A stretch of 6,907 nucleotides of DNA from Chloroflexota bacterium. Its GTDB lineage: Bacteria; Chloroflexota; Dehalococcoidia; SZUA-161. Both the position numbers and the translations under genes were made by a program. The stretch covers positions 1 to 6,907 of the forward strand of contig VGNW01000120.1 of assembly GCA_016865955.1 (NCBI GenBank), in the 5' to 3' direction. How positions within the stretch are numbered: position 1 is the stretch's first letter; each line of letters begins with the position of its first letter. This document shows, piece by piece, positions 1 to 6,849 of the stretch. Below the pieces are notes generated by a model that ran no database searches, was not told the origin of the DNA, and was given only the letters and a program-made list of their open reading frames with translations.

Positions 1-443
1 ATATGAATCTCGATATTGTGTACTGCCGTACCCAAAGGTATCATCCTTAGCGGTAAGGCATTGCCGGGTTTTATCTCCGCATTCTCCCCCGCAGATATAA
101 CATCGCCCACCTTGAGACCTATCGGCGCGAGAATATAACGCTTCTCACCATCCACATAATAAATCAAGGCGATATTTGCCGAACGATTTGGGTCGTACTC
201 TATGGAAGCTACTTTGCCCGGAATTCCCAGTTTGTCCCGTTTGAAGTCGATAATCCTGAGCTTTCGTTTAGCGCCGCCGCCGCGATGGCGCACCGTTACC
301 TTGCCCTGATTACTCCTGCCTGATTTCTTCTTAAGAGACAGCAGCAACGACCTCTCCGCTTTCTTCCCGGTTATCTCGGAAAAATCTGTGCCTACCTTGC
401 CTCTAATCCCCGGAGAAGTGGGGCGATATAGCTTGAGTCCCAA
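1..443 (-). CDS. rplB: 50S ribosomal protein L2 (uL2), 5' part only, TTG start
   Basis: This is the N-terminal 147 codons plus two bases of L2, cut by the left window edge; the full protein is normally about 275 residues. L2 is a primary 23S rRNA-binding protein needed for subunit joining and for the peptidyl-transferase centre. The translation starts MGLKLYRPTSPGIRG and contains the L2 signatures RHRGGGAKRKLRIIDFKRDK, SIEYDPNRSANIALIYYVDG and EKRYILAPIGLKVGD. The C-terminal half, with the conserved histidine near the catalytic centre, lies outside the window. I chose TTG at 443-441 because AAGGAG at 455-450 ends 6 nt upstream and the family N-terminus fits; the preceding ATT would be too close to that site. 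A small hairpin (460-477) lies just upstream of the ribosome binding site. The gene follows rplW by 39 nt and is part of the S10-type operon. Identity is certain; the start is very likely. Confidence 0.95.
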   Translation of the reverse strand, partial: MGLKLYRPTSPGIRGKVGTDFSEITGKKAERSLLLSLKKKSGRSNQGKVTVRHRGGGAKRKLRIIDFKRDKLGIPGKVASIEYDPNRSANIALIYYVDGEKRYILAPIGLKVGDVISAGENAEIKPGNALPLRMIPLGTAVHNIEIH

Positions 444-459
444 AATGCTCTCCTTAATT

Positions 460-477
460 ACCCGGAACGAGCCGGGT
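460..477 (-). promoter_or_regulatory. Hairpin between rplW and rplB, just upstream of the rplB ribosome binding site
   Basis: ACCCGG (460-465) and CCGGGT (472-477) form a perfect 6-bp GC-rich stem with a 6-nt loop. In the mRNA the hairpin ends 4 nt before the AAGGAG of the TTG-initiated rplB. No U-run follows, so it is not a terminator. It could tune rplB initiation or mark a processing site. The pairing is seen in the sequence; the function is inferred. Confidence 0.45.
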
Positions 478-482
478 TTATA

Positions 483-767
483 CTAAACTCCCTCAAAAAG
501 CTCGATTTTCTGTCCGGGCTGCAGAGTAACCACGGCTTTCTTCCATTCCGGCGTCATCCCGCGTCTTCTTCCGGCGCGTCGCATCTTGCCCGGAACTCGG
601 ATTACATTAACCGATACCACATTGACCTTGAACGCCTTCTCTACAGCTTCCTTTATCTGCCGCTTGTTGGCGTCGTCGCATACTTCAAACATGAACTTGT
701 TCTGAGTCGCCAGGAGCGTATTCTTCTCAGTTACAACGGGCCTTCTTAACACCTCGTAAACGTGCAT
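483..767 (-). CDS. rplW: 50S ribosomal protein L23 (uL23)
   Basis: This 94-residue protein is of normal length for bacterial L23. It binds domain III of 23S rRNA beside the exit of the peptide tunnel and is the docking site for trigger factor and SRP. Family features seen are the N-terminal LRRPVVTEK, KRQIKEAVEKAFKVNVVSVN in the middle, and the basic loop GKMRRAGRRRG (about 60-70) followed by WKKAVVTL. Glu14 in VTEK aligns with E. coli Glu18, the known trigger-factor contact. It starts at ATG 767-765; the G-run used as ribosome binding site directly follows the rplD stop codon, leaving a 9-nt gap and suggesting translational coupling. Nothing is missing. Confidence 0.97.
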   Translation of the reverse strand: MHVYEVLRRPVVTEKNTLLATQNKFMFEVCDDANKRQIKEAVEKAFKVNVVSVNVIRVPGKMRRAGRRRGMTPEWKKAVVTLQPGQKIELFEGV

Positions 768-776
768 TATTTCCCC

Positions 777-1430
777 CTACGAGCTCCTGGCCCCGGCAAC
801 GGCTTCTTTCTTACCCCAGAGTGATTCCACCTGGCGCACCGCATCAACCGTCATAAGCAACATATTATGCGACAGAAGGTCTGCGACATTCAAAGTATCG
901 GCGGTGCTTGTCTTTACCTTCTTTATATTACGGGCTGATTTAACCACATTTTCACTTACTTCAGCAGTAACGAGCAAGGCTGAAGAAGTCACGCCCAGCG
1001 CTTTCAGAGCTTCCTTCATCCGGTCGGTCTTAGGCTCCTCCACACCGAAAGAATCAATCACCTTGAGTGTCCCTTCCGAGACTTTGGCAGAGAAAATGCT
1101 CCTTAAAGCAAGACGCCTCATTTTCTTGGGCATCGCCTGCCTGTAGCCCCTGGGATGCGGCCCGAAGATTATGCCGCCTCCCCGACGCAACGGCGATCTC
1201 CTGGTACCAGCCCTGGCCATTCCGGTGTGCTTCTGCCGATACATCTTACGACTGCTTCCCGAGACCTCGCGACGTGTTTTCGTATCGGCAGTGCCCTGCC
1301 TTGCGTTAGCCAACTGCCTCAAAAGAGCCTGATGAACAACCGTCTCATTCGGCTGGATGCCGAATACGTCATCTCTGACTTCTATCTTATCTATTTCTTT
1401 GCCTGTGCTGTTATATACTGTAAGCTTCAC
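777..1430 (-). CDS. rplD: 50S ribosomal protein L4 (uL4), GTG start
   Basis: This 217-residue L4 has a globular domain bound to 23S rRNA and an extended loop reaching the constriction of the peptide exit tunnel. The loop is visible at about 50-100, with KTRREVSGSSRK, YRQKHTGMARAG, RRSPLRRGGGIIFGPHPRGY and MPKKMRRLALRS. The QKHTG form, rather than the QKGTG of Proteobacteria, is what I recall for Chloroflexota and Deinococcus-Thermus and supports the taxonomic guess. In E. coli, L4 also represses its own operon; nothing in this window shows whether that occurs here. The start is GTG at 1430-1428 with GGGG at 1440-1437 upstream, 12 nt after the rplC stop. The C-terminal tail (GKKEAVAGARSS) is slightly longer than usual. 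Confidence 0.97.
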   Translation of the reverse strand: MKLTVYNSTGKEIDKIEVRDDVFGIQPNETVVHQALLRQLANARQGTADTKTRREVSGSSRKMYRQKHTGMARAGTRRSPLRRGGGIIFGPHPRGYRQAMPKKMRRLALRSIFSAKVSEGTLKVIDSFGVEEPKTDRMKEALKALGVTSSALLVTAEVSENVVKSARNIKKVKTSTADTLNVADLLSHNMLLMTVDAVRQVESLWGKKEAVAGARSS

Positions 1431-1442
1431 AGTTTTCCCCGC

Positions 1443-2069
1443 TTACTTTTTCTTCCCTTTGGATTTTCTTATCTCAAGCAACCCATTTTTAGCTCCAGGC
1501 ACAGCTCCATTAACCAGAAGCAAGTTCCGGTCAAGGTCAGCCTTGACAACCCTCATACGTCTCACTGTTACTCTTTCATTTCCCATGTGTCCAGCCATCC
1601 TCAAGCCCTTGAGCACATGCCCGGGAGTAGTACCGGAGCCTACAGCGCCGGGAGCGCGATGGCGGTCGGACTGACCGTGCGTTTTAGGGCCACCGCTGAA
1701 ATGATGGCGTTTGACCACCCCGGCGAAACCTCTCCCCTTGGATAAACCGATTATGTCAACCAGGTCGCCGGGCTGAAAGAGAGAAACATCGAGCTTATGC
1801 CCCAGGTCGACACCGGGTTTATCCTCAACCTCGAACTCTCTCAGGTGCTTGAACAATCCCAGCTTGCCCAGATGTCCTTTCTCGGGGGCATTAAGCTTTT
1901 TAGCCTGCCCGAAGCCAAGCTGGACGGCGTTATAGCCATCCTTCTCAACGGTCTTCACCTGGGTCACGATACACGGTCCTGCCTCTATGGCGGTCACTGC
2001 TTCTACCATACCCCCCTGGGTGAATACCTGGGTCATGCCTATTTTGCGACCGATAAGTCCGTTAATCAT
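1443..2069 (-). CDS. rplC: 50S ribosomal protein L3 (uL3)
   Basis: This 208-residue protein is a normal length for bacterial L3, an early 23S rRNA binder whose finger reaches the peptidyl-transferase centre. The typical start INGLIGRKIGMTQVF, GLSKGRGFAGVVKRHHFSGG (about 108-127), THGQSDRHRAPGAVG and TTPGHVLKGLRMAGHMGNER are all present. The tip reads GSGTTPG instead of the E. coli GQNQTPG, so the glutamine methylated by PrmB in E. coli appears to be absent, as in many non-proteobacterial L3 proteins. ATG at 2069-2067 is preceded by only a weak site (AGG, 2080-2078), so coupling to rpsJ, which ends 15 nt upstream, is plausible. The tail is lysine-rich (KSKGKKK). Confidence 0.97.
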   Translation of the reverse strand: MINGLIGRKIGMTQVFTQGGMVEAVTAIEAGPCIVTQVKTVEKDGYNAVQLGFGQAKKLNAPEKGHLGKLGLFKHLREFEVEDKPGVDLGHKLDVSLFQPGDLVDIIGLSKGRGFAGVVKRHHFSGGPKTHGQSDRHRAPGAVGSGTTPGHVLKGLRMAGHMGNERVTVRRMRVVKADLDRNLLLVNGAVPGAKNGLLEIRKSKGKKK

Positions 2070-2084
2070 AAATGCAACCTGAAC

Positions 2085-2393
2085 TTAAAGCTTTATCTCG
2101 ATATCAACGCCGGCGGGCAGATTCAGAGTCGTCAGAGCGTCGATAGTTTTCGAGGTAGGGTCCACAATATCAATCAATCTCTTGTGAGTCCTTATCTCGA
2201 ACTGCTCCCGCGAGTCCTTATCCACATGCGGCGAGCGAATGACGCAGAACTTCTGAATGTGGGTAGGCAGAGGCACCGGACCGATTACGGCTGCTCCAGT
2301 GCGTTCCGCAGCCTCCACAATCTGCACCGCAGACTGGTCCAGAATCCTGTGGTCAAAAGCCTTCAGCTTGATGCGTATTTTTTGTTTCGGCAT
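2085..2393 (-). CDS. rpsJ: 30S ribosomal protein S10 (uS10)
   Basis: This 102-residue S10 is full length, a 30S head protein that also serves as NusE in transcription antitermination. Conserved stretches are KIRIKLKAFDHRILD at the N-terminus, GPVPLPTHIQKFCVIRSPH in the middle loop and SREQFEIRTHKRLIDI. The ATG at 2393-2391 directly abuts the fusA stop TAG (2396-2394), and its AAGGAG (2403-2398) lies inside the last fusA codons, 4 nt from the start. This geometry implies translational coupling. In many bacteria rpsJ begins a separate S10 operon, often after tuf; here it continues the str operon with no gap. Confidence 0.98.
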   Translation of the reverse strand: MPKQKIRIKLKAFDHRILDQSAVQIVEAAERTGAAVIGPVPLPTHIQKFCVIRSPHVDKDSREQFEIRTHKRLIDIVDPTSKTIDALTTLNLPAGVDIEIKL

Positions 2394-4511
2394 CTAGCTC
2401 CTTATCCTCATGACAATATCTTTTGCCATTTCCTTGGGCACTTCCTGATAGCAATAGAACTCCATCGAATATGTCGCCCTGCCCTGGCTTACCGACCTCA
2501 GGTCAGTGGCATAACCGAATGTCTCCGCCAGCGGTATATAGCAACGGATTATATGCGTCCACGCGCGCAACTCAATCGCCTCGACCCTCGCCCTTCTGGC
2601 GTTGAGGTCGCTCATTATATCGCCGAGGAACTCTTTGGGCGTGGAGACTTCCAGCTTCATTATCGGCTCAAGAAGTATCGGCTTCGCTTCCTTCAATCCT
2701 TCTCTGACAGCCATTGCGCCAGCCATCTTAAAGGCTATATCGGAGGAATCGACATCGTGATAGCTGCCGTCTACCAGGGTCGCCCGCACGTCAATCACCT
2801 GATAGCCCGCCAGGATGCCGCTTTCCAGAGCTTCCCTGACGCCCTGCTGCACAGGAGATATGAATTGCCTCGGTATAACACCGCCCTGTATCTTGTTCAC
2901 AAACTCAAAACCCTTGCCGCGTTCCACAGGCTCAATCTCCAGCCAGACGTGCCCGTATTGTCCGCGTCCGCCGGTCTGTTTGATAAACCTGCCCTCGGTA
3001 CGCACCGGCACCGTAATGGTCTCCTTATAGGCAACCTGGGGTCTGCCCACCTTGGCGTCTACGCCGTACTCGCGCATCATTCTGTCGACGATAATATCGA
3101 GGTGAAGCTCGCCCATCCCTGAAATTATGGTCTGACCGGTCTCCTCATCGTAGTGAGTCTTGAAAGTGGGGTCTTCGTCGGCAAGTTTAGTCAGCGATTC
3201 GCCGAGCTTGTCCTGGTCTGCCTTCGTCCTCGGCTCTATAGCAACCGATATGACAGGTTGGGGGAACTTTATCGCTTCGAGAATAACAGGCCTGGTCGGG
3301 TCGGAGAGCGTATCGCCGGTAAATGTATTCTTCAGCCCTACCGCAGCGACGATTCCCCCCGTCCCCACTTCGCCTATCTCTTCGCGCCTGTTGGCATGCA
3401 TCTGAACCAGACGTCCCAGACGCTCTTTATGCTCTCTTGTGGAGTTATAGATCTGAGCTCCCGACCGGACTCTCCCCGAATATACGCGGAGATACACCAG
3501 CCTGCCTATGAAGGGGTCGGAAACCACTTTGAAGGCAAGAGCCGAGAAGGGTGCTTTATCGCTGGCTTCGCGAGATGTCTCTTTCTCAGTTTTGGGGTCG
3601 ATACCTATCACAGGAGGCATGTCCAGGGGCGAGGGAAGATAATCTACAATTGCATCTAATACGAACTGTACGCCTTTATCTCTCAGGGCGCTGCCGCAGA
3701 GCACCGGCACTAACCTGGTGGAGAGCGTCGCCCTTCGCAGAGCCGCTTTAAGCTCCGGCACGGTAATCTCTCTGCCCTCAACATAGGCAGACATGAGAGA
3801 TTCATCGCTATCCGCCACCTTCTCAACCAGTTGCTCCCTGAGACGGGCTGTCAATTCCTTGTATTTTTCGGGAACAGGCCCCTCGACAGATTCCTGCTCC
3901 TTATCGTCGGCGAAAAACCACGCCTTATTTCCAATAATGTCGATGACACCTTCGAATGCAGCCTCGGCTCCAACAGGCAACTGTATCGCCACCGGGTTGG
4001 CAGCGAGGCGGTCTACAATGGATTTAACCGTCCCCAGGAAGTCGGCGCCGACGCGGTCCATCTTGTTGACAAAGCATATCCGGGGCACGCGGTATTTATC
4101 AGCCTGGCGCCAGACTGTTTCCGACTGAGGCTCAACGCCGCACAGGGCATCGAACACCACTACGCCGCCATCGAGAACCCTGAGACTGCGTTCCACCTCG
4201 GCGGTGAAATCCACATGTCCCGGCGTATCGATGATATTGATTTGATGTCCCTGCCACTCACAGTTTGTCGCAGCAGCGGTGATAGTAATGCCGCGCTCGC
4301 GCTCCTGCTCCATCCAATCCATCACCGCAGTGCCGTCATCGACCTGTCCCACCTTATAGGTGCGACCGGTATGATGAAGCATAATCTCGGTGACGGTCGT
4401 CTTGCCGGCATCGATGTGAGCGATAACTCCTATATTCCTCACCCTCTCCAGAGTCACGCCCTGTGCCTTGCCCCCTTCCTTCTCGATTAAACAAGCTCTA
4501 TTGTTAGCCAC
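2394..4511 (-). CDS. fusA: Translation elongation factor G (EF-G)
   Basis: EF-G is the GTPase that drives tRNA-mRNA translocation and, with RRF, ribosome recycling. The 705 residues show the complete GTPase set: AHIDAGKTT (31-39), RGIT (73-76), DTPGH (95-99), NKMD (149-152) and GSA (273-275). Domain II begins near 320, domain III near 415 (GMGELHLDI at 465-473), domain IV near 491 (QTGGRGQYGHVW; tip loop YHDVDSSD with His586) and domain V near 610. Switch I reads VDDGTAVMDW (57-66) where common EF-G has VHDG, and TEIML replaces TERIL after the P-loop, so the G domain is somewhat divergent. The GTG start at 4511 gives an N-terminal extension; GTG at 4457-4455 (codon 19) would give MTLERVRNIGVIAH and 687 residues, closer to family length. 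It follows rpsG by 18 nt. No tuf follows it. Confidence 0.97.
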   Translation of the reverse strand: MANNRACLIEKEGGKAQGVTLERVRNIGVIAHIDAGKTTVTEIMLHHTGRTYKVGQVDDGTAVMDWMEQERERGITITAAATNCEWQGHQINIIDTPGHVDFTAEVERSLRVLDGGVVVFDALCGVEPQSETVWRQADKYRVPRICFVNKMDRVGADFLGTVKSIVDRLAANPVAIQLPVGAEAAFEGVIDIIGNKAWFFADDKEQESVEGPVPEKYKELTARLREQLVEKVADSDESLMSAYVEGREITVPELKAALRRATLSTRLVPVLCGSALRDKGVQFVLDAIVDYLPSPLDMPPVIGIDPKTEKETSREASDKAPFSALAFKVVSDPFIGRLVYLRVYSGRVRSGAQIYNSTREHKERLGRLVQMHANRREEIGEVGTGGIVAAVGLKNTFTGDTLSDPTRPVILEAIKFPQPVISVAIEPRTKADQDKLGESLTKLADEDPTFKTHYDEETGQTIISGMGELHLDIIVDRMMREYGVDAKVGRPQVAYKETITVPVRTEGRFIKQTGGRGQYGHVWLEIEPVERGKGFEFVNKIQGGVIPRQFISPVQQGVREALESGILAGYQVIDVRATLVDGSYHDVDSSDIAFKMAGAMAVREGLKEAKPILLEPIMKLEVSTPKEFLGDIMSDLNARRARVEAIELRAWTHIIRCYIPLAETFGYATDLRSVSQGRATYSMEFYCYQEVPKEMAKDIVMRIRS

Positions 4512-4529
4512 AATATCTATTACCCTTCT

Positions 4530-5000
4530 TTACCACCTGTAATGGACGAATGCCTTGTTTGCCTCAGCCATCTTATGCGTATCCTCGCGCTTCTTAATAG
4601 CAGCGCCCTGCCCCCGGAAGGCATCCATCAACTCGTCTGCCAGCTTATTTGCCATCGGCTTGCCCTTGCGAGCCCTTGCCGCCTGCAGCAGCCACCGCAT
4701 CCCTAACGCAAGCCTGCGGTCCGGCCTGATATCGACCGGCACCTGATAGGTAGCGCCGCCCACCCTGCGCGGCTTCACCTCAATAACGGGGGTTACATTC
4801 TTTAATGCCTGCTCGAAGACATCCGCAGGATTCTTCTTCAGTTCCTTTTCCACGATAGCCAGAGCATCATAGACTATGCCCTCAGCCACGCTTTTCTTGC
4901 CGCGATTCATTACTTTGCTGATGAACCGTGAAATAGTCTCGTTCTGATACCTCGCATCAGGCTGTCTTTTTCTCTTTATAGCTCTGGCTCGCCGCGGCAT
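4530..5000 (-). CDS. rpsG: 30S ribosomal protein S7 (uS7)
   Basis: This 156-residue S7 is full length. It is a primary 16S rRNA-binding protein that starts assembly of the 30S head and lies near the E site. Conserved features are the basic start MPRRARAIKRK, FISKVMNRGKKSVAEGIVYDAL, VTPVIEVKPRRVGGATYQVP (about 69-88), RRLALGMRWLLQAARARKGK and the ending HKMAEANKAFVHYRW. The start is ATG 5000-4998 with GAGG at 5012-5009 upstream. In E. coli, S7 represses the str operon by binding between rpsL and rpsG. The corresponding gap here (5001-5091) is of similar size and contains a clear hairpin, so similar control is conceivable but not shown. Confidence 0.98.
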   Translation of the reverse strand: MPRRARAIKRKRQPDARYQNETISRFISKVMNRGKKSVAEGIVYDALAIVEKELKKNPADVFEQALKNVTPVIEVKPRRVGGATYQVPVDIRPDRRLALGMRWLLQAARARKGKPMANKLADELMDAFRGQGAAIKKREDTHKMAEANKAFVHYRW

Positions 5001-5032
5001 TTTTCTTTCCTCTAAACTATCTTTTCAATCAA

Positions 5033-5059
5033 AGAGCTTCTAATTTAAATAGAAGCTCT
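5033..5059 (-). promoter_or_regulatory. Perfect 10-bp hairpin between rpsL and rpsG
   Basis: AGAGCTTCTA (5033-5042) and TAGAAGCTCT (5050-5059) are exact inverted repeats with a 7-nt A/T loop. In the mRNA the stem is followed by UUUGAUUG, too weak a U-tract for a convincing terminator, and essential genes follow. It occupies the largest gap inside the operon (91 nt). Candidate roles are an S7 autoregulation site, an RNA processing site or a weak attenuator. The structure is directly visible; the role is inferred. Confidence 0.6.
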
Positions 5060-5091
5060 ACAGATAACCTATGAAAAACCAGGGTTAGCTC

Positions 5092-5517
5092 TTACGCGCT
5101 AGCCTTGGGCTTTTTGGTTCCGTAGCGACTGCGACCCTGGCGCCGGTTCTCCACGCCTGTGCTATCCAGAGCGCCGCGAATTATGTGATAGCGCACGCCC
5201 GGAAGGTCAGGCACTCTGCCGCCCCTTATCAGTACCACCGAGTGCTCCTGCAGGGTATGGCCCTCGCCAGGGATATAAGCTGTAACTTCTATACCGTTGC
5301 TCAATCTCACCCGCGCCACTTTGCGCAACGCGGAATTCGGCTTCTTGGGCGTAACCGTCTTCACCTGAAGACATACCCCTCTCTTCTGAGGGGAACCTTT
5401 TCTCGTCCTTTCGCTCTTACTTTTAAGCGTATTATAGGTAAAGAGAAGCGCCGGCGCTTTGGCTTTCTTCTTAACTTTTCTACGCCCTTTTCTGACCAAC
5501 TGATTTATTGTAGGCAA
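5092..5517 (-). CDS. rpsL: 30S ribosomal protein S12 (uS12), long form, TTG start
   Basis: S12 sits at the decoding centre and controls accuracy. The 141-residue protein has the canonical start PTINQLVRKG, the loop TPKKPNSALRK (Lys58 aligns with E. coli Lys43) and GEGHTLQEHSVVLIRGGRV followed by DLPGVRYH. It is about 15 residues longer than E. coli S12 because of an insert at about 25-42 before PQKRGVC, resembling the long form of Gram-positive bacteria. Residue 103, aligning with E. coli Lys88 (a streptomycin-response site beside the RimO-modified Asp), is Pro (codon CCT, 5211-5209). The start is TTG at 5517-5515, with a strong GGAGGAG (5526-5520) close upstream; no ATG alternative fits the family N-terminus. 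It is the first gene of the operon, about 37 nt after the predicted transcription start. Confidence 0.97.
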   Translation of the reverse strand: MPTINQLVRKGRRKVKKKAKAPALLFTYNTLKSKSERTRKGSPQKRGVCLQVKTVTPKKPNSALRKVARVRLSNGIEVTAYIPGEGHTLQEHSVVLIRGGRVPDLPGVRYHIIRGALDSTGVENRRQGRSRYGTKKPKASA

Positions 5518-5537
5518 AACTCCTCCAAACTCACGAG

Positions 5538-5552
5538 AGCGCTTTAGGCGCT
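5538..5552 (-). promoter_or_regulatory. Short hairpin in the rpsL leader
   Basis: AGCGC (5538-5542) and GCGCT (5548-5552) form a 5-bp stem with a 5-nt loop at the very start of the predicted operon transcript; an alternative fold pairs TTTAG with CTAAA. It may stabilise the mRNA 5' end or simply be chance. It lies 11 nt upstream of the rpsL Shine-Dalgarno sequence. Confidence 0.35.
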
Positions 5553-5560
5553 AAATTGAA

Positions 5561-5589
5561 AGTATAATAGAACTTCAATATTGTGTCAA
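5561..5589 (-). promoter_or_regulatory. Sigma-70-type promoter for the rpsL ribosomal operon
   Basis: On the minus strand TTGACA (5589-5584, exact consensus) is separated by 17 nt from TATACT (5566-5561, five of six consensus). The predicted transcription start is near 5555-5553, giving a leader of about 37 nt before rpsL. The sequence upstream of the -35 is rich in A/T (about 5605-5630), which could act as an UP element. It lies after the ilvC terminator, making the ribosomal operon independent of ilvC. Confidence 0.88.
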
Positions 5590-5683
5590 TAGCAGGAAGC
5601 AACAAATTTCAAAAATCCTATTCGATAACAAACATTTGCCTCGTAAATACTCTTCCATATAGATGCCCCATCTCTAAGACAGC

Positions 5684-5718
5684 CAAAGGCAGGGCTGCTT
5701 GAATAAGCAGCCCTGCCT
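5684..5718 (-). terminator. Stem-loop terminator of ilvC
   Basis: AGGCAGGGCTGCTT (5687-5700) and AAGCAGCCCTGCCT (5705-5718) make a perfect 14-bp GC-rich stem with a 4-nt loop. It starts 23 nt after the ilvC stop codon. On the minus strand the stem is followed by only UUU (one of them in the stem) and then GG, so the U-tract is poor, although the hairpin is very strong. The + strand has no T-run after it. Termination may be incomplete or assisted. Confidence 0.75.
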
Positions 5719-5741
5719 CTCAAATAGTCCGATTAATCTGG

Positions 5742-6737
<996 letters not shown>

Positions 6738-6807
6738 AAACTCCCCTCTCCTTAACTCTTTGATATGAACGCCCGCATACAGCCTTCATTTGCGCGGCAA
6801 TGCGAAT

Positions 6808-6836
6808 ACTCTAAGAGACAGCTCACTTTTTGTCAA
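6808..6836 (-). promoter_or_regulatory. Sigma-70-type promoter for ilvC
   Basis: TTGACA (6836-6831, exact consensus) and TAGAGT (6813-6808, four of six) are separated by exactly 17 nt on the minus strand. The predicted start near 6802-6800 gives a leader of about 65 nt. The leader shows no T-box, no riboswitch and no leucine- or isoleucine-rich leader peptide. The -35 box lies 13 nt from the palindromic repeat at 6850-6906. Confidence 0.8.
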
Positions 6837-6849
6837 GCCAATGCAATAC

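Noticed and set aside
1797..3122. Long + strand open frame (441 codons) opposite rplC, rpsJ and fusA
   Set aside because: It lies wholly antisense to three certain genes, has no convincing ribosome binding site or recognisable domain, and its composition is that of a mirror frame of highly biased codons.
3831..4490. Open frame of 219 codons on the + strand opposite fusA
   Set aside because: It is a shadow of the fusA coding sequence with no family signature and no start signals.
5033..5059. rpsL-rpsG hairpin as an intrinsic terminator
   Set aside because: The stem is A/T-rich at its inner end, the following U-tract is interrupted, and it would cut off essential downstream genes.
5518..5741. 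Possible small RNA or riboswitch in the ilvC-rpsL gap
   Set aside because: The gap is explained by the ilvC terminator, the operon promoter and a short leader; the leader is too short for a known riboswitch.
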